Shown here piece by piece: positions 38,544 through 46,633 of a stretch of DNA of 64,000 nt. The DNA lies in contig NZ_LJHQ01000037.1 of assembly GCF_001295925.1 (NCBI RefSeq), positions 62,001 to 126,000 on the forward strand, given 5' to 3'. The stretch is from Allobosea sp. AAP35. Its GTDB lineage: Bacteria; Pseudomonadota; Alphaproteobacteria; Rhizobiales; Beijerinckiaceae. Each line of letters opens with the position of its first letter. Position 1 is the stretch's first letter. The notes beneath the pieces are model-generated. The model ran no database searches. It saw only the letters and a program-made list of their open reading frames with translations, and was not told the DNA's origin. The position numbers and the translations under genes were made by a program.

Positions 38544-38610
38544 GACGGCCAGACGCAAAAACAGTTGCAGGCTGCTCCAAGCCCGACTAAACAGCAGCCC
38601 TTGCCGCGCT

Positions 38611-38685
38611 GCGCCCATCGTCTAGCGGTTAGGACGTCGCCCTCTCACGGCGAAAACCGGGGTTCGATTCCCCGTGGGCGCGCCA
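38611..38685 (+). tRNA. tRNA-Glu (anticodon CTC)
   Basis: Complete cloverleaf: acceptor arms GCGCCCA and TGGGCGC, D-arm GTCTAGCGGTTAGGAC, anticodon stem TCGCC/GGCGA with loop CTCTCAC (anticodon CTC), TpsiC arm CGGGG-TTCGATT-CCCCG, discriminator G and encoded CCA. No integrase or repeated attachment sequence flanks it. Confidence 0.97.
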
Positions 38686-38828
38686 CTGCGGCCGGTCGTC
38701 TCCCCTCGCATCGGTCGGGCGGAGACAACAGCCTTCTTCTCGATCCTTTGATATTGAGACGGCTGCCCGCTTGGCGATGTCGCTTGCGGATGCTCCATTG
38801 ACTGCATGTCCGGCGACGCGGGCTTCCG

Positions 38829-39818
38829 TCACACCGCGTTTCGCGTCTTCAGCCTGTCTTCCCAGGCCAAGGCATGGCGGACGATCTCCTCGAGATCGGC
38901 ATGCTCCGGCGTCCAGCCCAGTTCGCTGCGGATGCGGTCGGCTTTGGCGACGAGCGAGGCCGGATCGCCGGCGCGGCGGCCCGAGCGCTTGACCGGGAAA
39001 TCGACACCCGAGACCTGCTTCACCACCGCGACGACCTCGTCGACCGAGTACCCGCGGCCGTATCCGCAGTTGAGCGTCAGGCTCGCGCCGCCGCCGCGCA
39101 GATGATCGAGCGCCGCCAGATGGGCGCGGGCGAGATCGGTGACGTGGATATAATCGCGGATGCAGGTGCCGTCGGGTGTCGGATAGTCGGTTCCGAAGAC
39201 TTCGAGCCCTGGACGTTGGCCGAGCGCCGCCTGGCCCGCGACCTTGATCAGATGGGTGGCGTTGGGCGAGGACTGGCCGGAGCGGCCTTTCGGATCGGCG
39301 CCTGCAACGTTGAAATAGCGCAGCACGACGAAGGCCAGCCCATGGGCGCGGGCGGCATCGGCCAGCATCCATTCGCTCATCAGCTTCGAGCGGCCATAGG
39401 GGTTGATCGGATCAAGCTCGATCTCTTCGGGCACCGGGCTGATGGCGGGCTCGCCATAGACCGCCGCCGTCGAGGAAAAGATGATCTTCGAGACGCCGCC
39501 GCGAACCGCGCTCTCCAGCAGGCTGCGTGTCTTCACCGTGTTGGCGAGATAATAGCCCAGGGGATCGGCGACGGAGTCCGGAACCACGATCCGGGCGGCG
39601 AAATGGGCGATCTCGGCGATGCCCTGCTCGGCGATGATGCGCGCGACCAGATCCTGATCGGAAACATCGCCTCGAACGAGCATCGCCTCCTTCGGCACAG
39701 CCCACCAGAACCCGGTCGAGAGGTCGTCCAGCACGACGACCCGCTCACCGCGATCAAGCAGTTCGAGCACCATATGGCTGCCGATATAGCCTGCTCCGCC
39801 CGAAACAAGTACAGTCAT
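38829..39818 (-). CDS. galE: UDP-glucose 4-epimerase
   Basis: The 329-residue short-chain dehydrogenase-type epimerase interconverts UDP-glucose and UDP-galactose with bound NAD. The NAD-binding GGAGYIGSH is at residues 7-15, the catalytic Ser and Tyr lie in SSTAAVYGE and NPYGRSKLMSE (YxxxK), and RYFNVAGAD and GTCIRDYIHVTDLA are the family motifs. Start at the ATG at 39818; the open frame extends upstream without support. No gal operon or polysaccharide cluster is adjacent, so it likely serves envelope sugars generally. Confidence 0.95.
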   Translation of the reverse strand: MTVLVSGGAGYIGSHMVLELLDRGERVVVLDDLSTGFWWAVPKEAMLVRGDVSDQDLVARIIAEQGIAEIAHFAARIVVPDSVADPLGYYLANTVKTRSLLESAVRGGVSKIIFSSTAAVYGEPAISPVPEEIELDPINPYGRSKLMSEWMLADAARAHGLAFVVLRYFNVAGADPKGRSGQSSPNATHLIKVAGQAALGQRPGLEVFGTDYPTPDGTCIRDYIHVTDLARAHLAALDHLRGGGASLTLNCGYGRGYSVDEVVAVVKQVSGVDFPVKRSGRRAGDPASLVAKADRIRSELGWTPEHADLEEIVRHALAWEDRLKTRNAV

Positions 39819-40234
39819 GGTCGCGGTCGTTTCTGCTTGCGGTAAGTGGTCGACGGGTTCAGGGCCCGGTTTTGCTGGCTGCCGTGGGGTTGGCCACAAC
39901 CATCCGTCGGGATGGCCGCAGTGCCCTGCTTGCGTCCCATATCGCATGCAGGCTGTCACTGCTTAAAGCCGACACCGATCACCTCATGTCGTTTTTTGGC
40001 CCGGTCATCTACGCCTTGAATCGTGACATGAAGCGCCGGTCGAACCATTCCTTCAGCCACCATACCCATCGTTCTGGTGTCCAGCCCGCACTCGGTCAGC
40101 GGACTCCGGCCCTCGGAAATGCCAAGCGCCGGCAACCCATGCTAGGCCCTCTGGTCGTTTGCATTGTGCACATTGTGCACGCAACATGCATGTGATAGCC
40201 GAGTTGAAAGGCGTGGCTTTCGGGGTGGACCAAC
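39819..40234. other. 416-base spacer between galE and the aldolase gene
   Basis: No convincing gene. It should hold the divergent promoters of galE and the 40235 gene. An open frame at 39872-40195 (+) lacks family features and a ribosome site. The only clear structure is the GTGCAC repeat near its right end (next entry). Confidence 0.6.
40159..40184. promoter_or_regulatory. GTGCAC double site upstream of the HpcH/HpaI aldolase gene
   Basis: Two self-complementary GTGCAC boxes (40166-40171 and 40175-40180) sit nine bases apart inside outer arms TTGC and GCAA. The first is part of TGTGCACA, the second of TTG-N6-CAA. Such TTGT/ACAA-type dyads are common targets of GntR/FCD or LacI regulators; the GntR gene at 42595 is the nearest candidate. 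Confidence 0.5.
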
Positions 40235-41008
40235 ATGCGGGAAACGTTGCGCAAACGCCTCGAAGCCGGTGCTGTCTCGGTCGGTCTGGCAGCCTGCGTG
40301 GTGCGCACGGTCGAGATCGTCACGGTGGCGCGCAGCTGCGGCTTCGATCTGCTGCTCGTCGATATGGAGCATGGCCCGATCGCGATCGGCGACGCGGCCT
40401 CGATCAGCGTCACCGCCTGCGAGGCCGGGCTGCCCTGTCTGGTGCGGGTCGGTGGTCCCCATGCGCCCGATCTCGCCCGCGTGTTGGACTGCGGCGCCGA
40501 AGGGGTGGTCGTGCCGCATGTCGAAACGGCGGATGAAGCCCGGCTTGTCGTCGAGAAATGCCGCTTCCTGCCCGCCGGCAAACGCTCCTTGCCGAGCCCG
40601 CTGGCGCGGCTGGGCTTTCGCGTGCCGCCCGCCGCGCAGATGATGGCCGAGATCGAGACCGACACCGTCGTCGTCCTGATGATCGAGAGCGCGCTCGGGG
40701 TCGCCAATGCCGAGGCGATTGCCGCGGTGCCGGGCGTGGACATGCTGATGATCGGGGCCAACGACCTCGCTGCCGACATGGGCCATGTCGGCGCCGTCGA
40801 GCATCCCGCCGTGCTGGCTGCGTTTGCGCGAATCGCGGGCGCGGCTGCCGCGCATGGCAAGGCCTTCGGCGTCATCGGGGTCGGGGAGGCGCTGCTGCGC
40901 AGCCATGCCTATGATCTCGGTGCGAAAATGATCATCGCGACCAACGACATCAACCTCCTGATCGATCGCGGCCTGGAGGTTGCAGCGCGGGTGCGCGGGC
41001 TGGCCTGA
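40235..41008 (+). CDS. HpcH/HpaI aldolase family protein
   Basis: The 257-residue protein belongs to the class II, metal-dependent pyruvate aldolases that cleave 4-hydroxy-2-keto acids. The metal/phosphate motifs are LLLVDMEHGPI near residue 42, VRVGGP, the GAEGVVVPHVETADEA segment near 85 and the MIESALGVANAEAIAAV segment near 147 with metal ligand Glu. The loop that in HpaI reads YPPxGxRG is shortened here to LPAGKRSLPSPLARL, so specificity probably differs. It is followed 55 bases later by a hydantoinase, then a GntR regulator, suggesting a three-gene catabolic operon. Confidence 0.85.
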   Translation: MRETLRKRLEAGAVSVGLAACVVRTVEIVTVARSCGFDLLLVDMEHGPIAIGDAASISVTACEAGLPCLVRVGGPHAPDLARVLDCGAEGVVVPHVETADEARLVVEKCRFLPAGKRSLPSPLARLGFRVPPAAQMMAEIETDTVVVLMIESALGVANAEAIAAVPGVDMLMIGANDLAADMGHVGAVEHPAVLAAFARIAGAAAAHGKAFGVIGVGEALLRSHAYDLGAKMIIATNDINLLIDRGLEVAARVRGLA

Positions 41009-41063
41009 CATTATTGCTGCACAGGGCCGTCCGCGCGGCGTCACGACAATCTGGAGACGGGAC

Positions 41064-42512
41064 ATGGCGTACGACCTGATCATCACCAATGGCACCATCG
41101 CCACCGCATCGGACGTGTTTTCCTGCGATGTCGGCATCCGCGACGGCGTCATCGTCGCGCTTGGGCATGATCTCGGGGCGGCGACGCATGTGATCGACGC
41201 CAGCGGCCACCTCGTCCTGCCGGGCGGCATCGACAGCCATGTCCATATCGCCCAGCCCAGCGGCGACGGCATCGTCATGGCCGACGACTTCGCCTCGGGC
41301 ACGCTCTCGGCGGCGTTTGGCGGCAACACCACGGTGATGCCGTTCTGCATGCAGGAGAAGGGCACGTCGCTGCGCGAGACGGTGAAGGATTATCACAAGC
41401 TGGCGGAGGGCAAGTGCTTTACCGACGTCTCCTTCCATCTCGTGATTTCCGAGCCGACCGAGCAGGTGCTGGGGCAGGAACTGCCGGCGCTGATCGAGGA
41501 CGGCTACACCTCCTTCAAGGTCTTCATGACCTATGACGGGCTGGCGCTGAACGACCGCGAAATGCTCGAGGTGATGTCGGTGGCGCGCGAGACCGGCGCG
41601 CTCGTCATGGTCCATGCCGAGAATTACGACGCGATCCGCTTTCTGACCGACCGGCTGGAACGGGGCGGGCATATCGCGCCGAAATTCCACGGCACCTCGC
41701 GGCCGATTCCCGTCGAGCGTGAGGCGACGCATCGCGCGATCTCGCTTGCGGAACTCGTCGATGTCCCCGTGATGATCGTCCATGTCTCGAATCGCGAGGC
41801 GATGGAGGAGATCGCGCGGGCGCGCTCGCGGGGCTTGAAGGTCTATGGCGAAACCTGCCCGCAATATCTCGTGCTGACAGAGAAAGACATGGACGGCCTC
41901 AACATGGAGGGCGCGAAATATGTCTGCTCGCCGCCGCCGCGCGACACCGCCAGCCAGCAGGCCTGCTGGGAGGGGCTTTCAAACGGCATCTTCAACGTCT
42001 TCTCCTCAGACCATTGCCCGTTCCGCTATGACGACCCGGCCGGCAAGTTGATCCCGAAGGGCAAGACCTCCTTCCGCTGGGTGCCCAACGGCATTCCCGG
42101 CATCGAGACGCGACTGCCGATCCTGTTCTCGGAAGGCGTCGGCAAGGGGCGCATCACGCTGAACCAGTTCGTCGCGCTATCCTCGACCAACCACGCCAAG
42201 ACCTACGGACTGACGAAGAAGGGCTCGATCGCGATCGGCATGGATGCCGACATCGCGATCTGGGACCCCAAACGCGAAGTCACGATCAGCCAGTCCCTGC
42301 TGCATCACGGCAGCGACTACACGCCCTATGAGGGCATTGAGGTGACGGGCTGGCCGGTGACCACGATCCTGCGCGGGCAGGTCGTGGTGCGCGATGGCGA
42401 GTTGGTGGGCAAGCCGGGGCAGGGAGGCCATGTCGCGCGCGAGCGATCGGCGCTGGCCGCCCCAGTAGGACAGCTGCCGACCGGGTTCGAGCCGGCGGGG
42501 CGATACAGATGA
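41064..42512 (+). CDS. Dihydropyrimidinase / D-hydantoinase
   Basis: The 482-residue amidohydrolase opens cyclic ureides such as dihydropyrimidines and 5-substituted hydantoins. The binuclear metal site is complete: His59 and His61 (DSHVHI), carboxylated Lys152 (SFKVFMTYDG), His184 (VHAENYD), His240 (IVHVSN) and Asp316 (SSDHCPF). GGAGACGGG precedes the ATG. The partner expected for reductive pyrimidine degradation, dihydropyrimidine dehydrogenase (PydAB) or beta-ureidopropionase, is not in this window; pairing with an HpcH/HpaI aldolase points to a different ureide, unknown. Confidence 0.93.
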   Translation: MAYDLIITNGTIATASDVFSCDVGIRDGVIVALGHDLGAATHVIDASGHLVLPGGIDSHVHIAQPSGDGIVMADDFASGTLSAAFGGNTTVMPFCMQEKGTSLRETVKDYHKLAEGKCFTDVSFHLVISEPTEQVLGQELPALIEDGYTSFKVFMTYDGLALNDREMLEVMSVARETGALVMVHAENYDAIRFLTDRLERGGHIAPKFHGTSRPIPVEREATHRAISLAELVDVPVMIVHVSNREAMEEIARARSRGLKVYGETCPQYLVLTEKDMDGLNMEGAKYVCSPPPRDTASQQACWEGLSNGIFNVFSSDHCPFRYDDPAGKLIPKGKTSFRWVPNGIPGIETRLPILFSEGVGKGRITLNQFVALSSTNHAKTYGLTKKGSIAIGMDADIAIWDPKREVTISQSLLHHGSDYTPYEGIEVTGWPVTTILRGQVVVRDGELVGKPGQGGHVARERSALAAPVGQLPTGFEPAGRYR

Positions 42513-42594
42513 GGATGATCGCGGTGCCCGGTCTTGATGGCCGGCGCCGCTTCGTCCAAAAGCGGTCCTGCAACCTGAGCACGAAGACGACAGC

Positions 42595-43260
42595 ATGACC
42601 CTGACCGAGCCGAGCGACGCTCCCGAGCAGACGGGCGGCTACAACCTCTCCAACCTCGCCTACAAGGCGGTGTCGGATATGGTGCGCGCTCGTCGTCTCA
42701 GGGGTGGGGAGGTCATCGTCGAGGCCAAGCTCGCCGAGATCCTCGGCATTTCGCGGACGCCGCTGCGCGAGGCGCTGCAGCGCCTCGAAGGCGAAGGCCT
42801 GGTGGTCAAGGCGGCCAACCGCTCCTTCATGGTCCGCAATGTCGATCTCGGCGAATATCTGCAGAGCCTGAAGGTGCGCGAACTGCTCGAAGGCGAGGCG
42901 GCGTTCCTGGCAGCCGGGCGGCTGTCGCAGGCCAAGCTCGGCATGGTCCATCGCGAGATCGACGAACTAATGGCGGCGACGACCTACCACACCGACGCCC
43001 ATTGGCGCTCGGACGACAATGTCCACGGGCTTTATATCGACGGCTGCGGCAATGCCGTGATGGGCCAGATGATCCGCTCGCTGCGCGTCACCACGCGGTT
43101 GTTCGAGATCGCGCGGCTCGCCGACCGGGTCGGGCAGGACGCGGTCGAGCATCTCGAGATCGTCGTCGCGCTCGAAGCCGAGGATGCCAAGCGCGCCCGG
43201 AAGGCCGCCCAGGCGCATATCAAGAGCCTGTCGCGCTTCTCGTTGGACAATATTTCCTGA
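42595..43260 (+). CDS. GntR-family transcriptional regulator (FCD domain)
   Basis: The 221-residue regulator has an N-terminal winged helix (AYKAVSDMVRARRLRGGEVI, then LAEILGISRTPLREALQRLEGEGLV) and a C-terminal FCD domain with the EGEAAFLAAGRL and late H-x-x-IVVALEAED helices. It lies 82 bases after the hydantoinase on the same strand and probably controls the 40.2-42.5 kb genes in response to a carboxylate. The GTGCAC sites at 40159-40184 are a plausible operator. Confidence 0.9.
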   Translation: MTLTEPSDAPEQTGGYNLSNLAYKAVSDMVRARRLRGGEVIVEAKLAEILGISRTPLREALQRLEGEGLVVKAANRSFMVRNVDLGEYLQSLKVRELLEGEAAFLAAGRLSQAKLGMVHREIDELMAATTYHTDAHWRSDDNVHGLYIDGCGNAVMGQMIRSLRVTTRLFEIARLADRVGQDAVEHLEIVVALEAEDAKRARKAAQAHIKSLSRFSLDNIS

Positions 43261-43284
43261 AGAGGCAGGCAGTTTCCGCCCGTC

Positions 43285-44166
43285 TCAGCCACGCGAGCGG
43301 ATCAGCGCCACGCCGCTGGCGATGACAATGGCTGCGCCCAGAAGCGTCGCCAGCGTCGGCACCTCGCCGAAGACGAGATAGCCGATCAGACAGGCCGCGA
43401 TGATCTGCGAATAGATCATCGGCGAGATCACGGCGGTCGGTGCGCGCCGGAAGGCCTCGATCAGCAGGAGATGCGCCAGCGTGCCGAAGGCGCCGCCCAC
43501 CGCCAGCAAACCCCATTCCCACGGCGCCATCAGCGACCAGGACCAGGGCAGAGCGAGCGAGGTGATCAGCAGCGCGAAGAAGCCGACATGGAAGAGCATC
43601 GCCAGCGGGGCCTCGTCACCGGCGATGGCGCGGGTCAGCACATGATAGCCGGCATTGGCCAGCGCCATGGCGAGCGGAAAGACGAGAAAGCCGCCGGCGC
43701 CGGGCGCTGTCGGCTGCAAGGCGACCATGACGCCGGCGAAACCGGCCAGAATGCAGGCCCAGCGCCGCAGCGAAGGCTGCTCCTTCAGGAAGATCATCGC
43801 CAGGATGGTCGCGATCAGCGGCGCCGAGAAGGTGATCGCATAGGTCTGCGCCAGCGGCATCGTCTTCAGCGCCAGCACGATGAAGACGGTGGTGCCCACC
43901 AGCGCCGCGCCGCGACAGAGCTGAATGAAGGGGTGTCGCGTCACGAGCATGCGCCGCGCGCCGAGAAACGGCATGGCGGCGATGAGGTAGACGACCTGGA
44001 ACAGGTTGCGTCCCCAGGCCAGGAACAGCACGTCGTGTCGCGCGGCCAGTGCCTTGAGGATCGAATCGAGGCTGACGAAGCAGAAGGTCGCCACGACCAT
44101 CAGCAGCGCGCCGATGACGATGTCGCGCCGGCCGCGCCGCGGGGCCTCGGCGCCGGCCTCAGACAA
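43285..44166 (-). CDS. EamA-family (DMT) transporter
   Basis: The 293-residue membrane protein has ten hydrophobic segments in two EamA halves (VATFCFVSLDSILKAL at the start; helix 4 AQTYAITFSAPLIATILA). The TTG start overlaps the stop of the phosphotriesterase-like gene by eight bases, so the two are translationally coupled and probably functionally linked: either uptake of the hydrolase substrate or export of its product. It converges on the GntR gene with 24 bases between. Confidence 0.86.
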   Translation of the reverse strand: MSEAGAEAPRRGRRDIVIGALLMVVATFCFVSLDSILKALAARHDVLFLAWGRNLFQVVYLIAAMPFLGARRMLVTRHPFIQLCRGAALVGTTVFIVLALKTMPLAQTYAITFSAPLIATILAMIFLKEQPSLRRWACILAGFAGVMVALQPTAPGAGGFLVFPLAMALANAGYHVLTRAIAGDEAPLAMLFHVGFFALLITSLALPWSWSLMAPWEWGLLAVGGAFGTLAHLLLIEAFRRAPTAVISPMIYSQIIAACLIGYLVFGEVPTLATLLGAAIVIASGVALIRSRG

Positions 44167-45202
44167 GGGTGAGCAGCCGGCGCGGCGTCTCGGTCAGAAG
44201 CTGGTCGATCATCGCCTCGTCGAATCCCTTGCGGCGCATCATCGGCACCACATTCTCGATGAGATGGCCATAGCCATGGCCGCCATGACGCTTGAGCCGG
44301 GTCTTGGTGCAGATGTCCTGCGAGAGCGTCACCTGCGCGCCGTGCCCGCGCGCGAAAAGCCCGGCGATGAGGTTCAACCGCATGCCGTCATTGGGCAGGT
44401 CGATCGGCGCGAAGGGGTAGTGCGAGGATTCGATGCCGAAGAAATCCCACTCCGCCACCGCGCCCGTCTCGACCAGCGCCAGCGCCTGGTCGAGCGTCGC
44501 GAAGGTGCGGTCGAGATGGCTGATGATCAGGCGCGTGACGTCGCCCCCCGCCGCTGCGACATGCGCGACGACCTGCAGCGGCGAGGCCGGGTCGCGGCCC
44601 GGATGGACGTTGATGCTGGCGCCGGTCTCGCGCTGCGCGATGGCCGCGGCGGTGAGGGCGCGCAACTCCCCCGGAGTGGGCGGGTCGCTGATGCCGATCT
44701 CGCCGATGATGCCGGCGCGCACATCGGTGCCGCGAAGACCATCGCGGACGCTGGCGATCATCAGCGCGGCGAGGTCGTCGGTCGAGCGGGTGGTCAGGGC
44801 CCAGCCGGCGAAGCTCTCGATATAGACGCCGCAGCCGGCGACGATCGCAACGCCGGTCGCCTGAGAGATCGCCCTCAGGCCGAGCGGGTCGGGCTTGATG
44901 CCTTCGATGGTCAGCTCGACGATGGCGCGGCCGCCGCTCTCGCGGAAGAGCCGCACTTCTTCCGTCATCTCAGCCACGTCCGAGAGGATGTGGTTCCCGT
45001 AATGCCGGCACCAGTGGTAGCGGATTTCGGCTGCGTTCCAGGGCGTGATCTCGACCTCGGGAAGGCCCAGTGCGGCGAGCTCCGGCGGCGTGACGTCGCA
45101 GAGCAGATGCTCGTGCATCAGTGTCGGGCCGAGGTCGGCGGGCGCGAGCGGGCCGCAGACGGTCTGGATCTCGCCGGGGGCGGCGGGGCGGTCAGGCGGC
45201 AT
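44159..45202 (-). CDS. Phosphotriesterase-homology family hydrolase
   Basis: The 347-residue amidohydrolase-superfamily barrel has a full metal site: His30 and His32 (LMHEHLL), His200 (INVHPG), His229 (IISHLD) and Asp296 (LSQDICT). The bridging ligand position carries Glu168 (IIGEIGIS) rather than the carboxylated Lys of true phosphotriesterase. That Glu is what E. coli PHP and related lactonases or phosphodiesterases of unknown substrate show. It is translationally coupled to an EamA transporter downstream. Lactonase or amide/ester hydrolase activity is more likely than organophosphate hydrolysis. Confidence 0.88.
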   Translation of the reverse strand: MPPDRPAAPGEIQTVCGPLAPADLGPTLMHEHLLCDVTPPELAALGLPEVEITPWNAAEIRYHWCRHYGNHILSDVAEMTEEVRLFRESGGRAIVELTIEGIKPDPLGLRAISQATGVAIVAGCGVYIESFAGWALTTRSTDDLAALMIASVRDGLRGTDVRAGIIGEIGISDPPTPGELRALTAAAIAQRETGASINVHPGRDPASPLQVVAHVAAAGGDVTRLIISHLDRTFATLDQALALVETGAVAEWDFFGIESSHYPFAPIDLPNDGMRLNLIAGLFARGHGAQVTLSQDICTKTRLKRHGGHGYGHLIENVVPMMRRKGFDEAMIDQLLTETPRRLLTLV

Positions 45203-45255
45203 ATCGATTTAAGCCCGGGCGGTCTGCGATTGGCTCATGTTGGTTCAACAGCTTC

Positions 45256-45361
45256 GTCATCCCGGCCGTAGCGAAGCGGAGCGCCGGGATCCATGGTAGG
45301 GAACTGCGCTCTACGATGGATCCCGGAGCAGCGCCGCTGACGCGGCTTGTCCGGGATGACG
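45256..45361. repeat. Palindromic intergenic repeat, type B
   Basis: Starts CGTCATCCCGGCCG and ends GTCCGGGATGACG, with inner arms CCGGGATCCATGGTAG and CTACGATGGATCCCGG. It fills the gap between the phosphotriesterase-like gene start and the end of the 45385 gene. Confidence 0.9.
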
Positions 45362-45384
45362 ACTCGTTTTTGTGTAGGACGGGC

Positions 45385-46197
45385 TCAGAAATACGGCGTG
45401 AAGCCGGTCGGGTTGAGCATCTTGATGCCGAACCACTTCATCCACAATTCGTCGGTCTTGCCGCGGCGGTGCATCTCGAAGATCGCGACGTTGAGCCAGT
45501 CCTTCAGGCCGGTCGCGTTCTTGGCCAGGCCGAAGCTGCAGTAGTAAACGTCGACCGGCGTCTCGACGACCTTCCACTTGACGTCCTTGAAGCGGTTCAT
45601 CTGCTCGCCGACGAAGTCGATCACGTCGATCATCGCATCGCCGCGCCCTTGCGCCAGTGCGCGCACCGCGTCGGGATAATTGTCGAGCAGCGTGACCTTG
45701 GCCTGCTTGAGGTTGTCCTCGATGAACTTGACCGGCGTCGTGCCGCGCACCTGGATCAGGGTGACGTTGGGATTGTCGAGTTCCTTCCAGTCCTTGTAGG
45801 GCTTGGCCTCGGTCGTCAGCACGCCGAAGACCTCGGTATGCACGGGCACGGTGAAGTCGATGACCTTGGCGCGCTCGGGATTGCGCGTCATCGCGCCCAT
45901 GACGAGATCGATCTTGCCCGAGGCGACGAAGGGAATGCGGTCGGGCGAACCCGTCTGCACGATCTCGAGCTTGACGCCGAGCATCTTGGCGATCTCGGTG
46001 GCGAAATCGACGTCGAAGCCGACGATCTGGTTCTTGTCGTCGAATTTGGCCAGTGGCGGCAGCGTCGGATTGACGCCGACCTTGAGCGTGCCCGATTTCA
46101 GGATCTCGTCGAGCGAGCGGGCGCCTGCGGTCATCGGCAGGGCGGCGGTGGCGAGGCCGAGCAGCGCGGCCAGGCCGAGCGCGAATTTATTGAGCAT
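45385..46197 (-). CDS. Polar amino acid ABC transporter substrate-binding protein (orphan)
   Basis: The 270-residue periplasmic protein is a cluster 3 (HisJ/GlnH-type) binding protein. Signal peptide to about residue 26 (TAGA-RSLDEIL); mature motifs LKVGVNPTLPPLAKFD, IVGFDVDFATEIAKMLGV, DRIPFVASGKIDLVMGAM and VTLIQVRGTTPVKFI. It is clearly paralogous to the protein at 50289-51098, sharing the RSLDEIL start and TPYF end. It has no adjacent permease or ATPase, so it may feed the transporter at 51286-53378. GAGGGG precedes the ATG at 46197. It is divergent from the 46345 operon across a shared AGTGTATACACT palindrome. Confidence 0.92.
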   Translation of the reverse strand: MLNKFALGLAALLGLATAALPMTAGARSLDEILKSGTLKVGVNPTLPPLAKFDDKNQIVGFDVDFATEIAKMLGVKLEIVQTGSPDRIPFVASGKIDLVMGAMTRNPERAKVIDFTVPVHTEVFGVLTTEAKPYKDWKELDNPNVTLIQVRGTTPVKFIEDNLKQAKVTLLDNYPDAVRALAQGRGDAMIDVIDFVGEQMNRFKDVKWKVVETPVDVYYCSFGLAKNATGLKDWLNVAIFEMHRRGKTDELWMKWFGIKMLNPTGFTPYF

Positions 46198-46285
46198 GAG
46201 TCCCCTCAGACATGTCGGTTGAAACGCCTCGGTTGCGCCATGCCAGGCTCTTGACGGCCGGCCACATTGCACCGATTGTCTACGG

Positions 46286-46297
46286 AGTGTATACACT
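46286..46297. promoter_or_regulatory. GTATAC-type palindromic operator (divergent promoter)
   Basis: AGTGTATACACT is a perfect 12-base palindrome between the divergent 46197 (-) and 46345 (+) genes. GTATAC-centred dyads are typical of FCD-type GntR regulators. A second GTATAC lies upstream of the paralogous binding-protein gene at 50247-50252. Confidence 0.6.
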
Positions 46298-46344
46298 AGG
46301 CTGTCCATGTAAAGCGGCGGCGGACCAGGAATGTGTGCTTTTAG

Positions 46345-46632
46345 ATGACGGCTCTGCGAATTGCGGACGGGTTCCAGCGCGGCGCGGCCGTGACCTTCGA
46401 GGTCGATGGCAGTCCTGTGCGGGCCCATCGCGGCGAGACGCTGGCAGCAGCGCTGATGGCAGCGGGGATCGTCCGGTTGCGCCACAGCCCCCGTGATGGC
46501 GTGGCGCGGGGTGCCTATTGCTTCATGGGCGTCTGCCAGGAATGCGTCGTGCGGGTCGATGGCGTGCTGCGGCAATCATGCCAGGTCGGTGTCGAGGACG
46601 GACTTCGCATCGAACTGAGGGGTTCGGTCTGA
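46345..46632 (+). CDS. Small [2Fe-2S] subunit of a flavin amino-acid dehydrogenase (HcnA/LhpF-like)
   Basis: The 95-residue protein is a stand-alone plant-type ferredoxin fold like the small subunit of hydrogen cyanide synthase (HcnA), opine oxidase and D-hydroxyproline dehydrogenase. Four Cys residues hold the cluster: 59, 64, 67 and 79 (AYCFMGVCQECVVRV, RQSCQ). The N-terminal part (FEVDGSPVRAHRGETLAAAL) resembles the start of sarcosine oxidase alpha. It is followed one base later by the 46634 FAD subunit, so it is co-translated. No strong ribosome site lies just before the ATG; CAGGA is about 15 bases away. Confidence 0.85.
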   Translation: MTALRIADGFQRGAAVTFEVDGSPVRAHRGETLAAALMAAGIVRLRHSPRDGVARGAYCFMGVCQECVVRVDGVLRQSCQVGVEDGLRIELRGSV

Positions 46633-46633
46633 G

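Noticed and set aside
38600..38830. tRNA-Glu as a possible integration site for a mobile island
   Set aside because: No integrase nearby and no repeat of the tRNA 3' end was seen downstream; the xerC gene at 1906 is a housekeeping recombinase.
39872..40195. Possible 107-codon gene in the galE-aldolase spacer
   Set aside because: No ribosome site, no family feature, and it covers the GTGCAC regulatory site.
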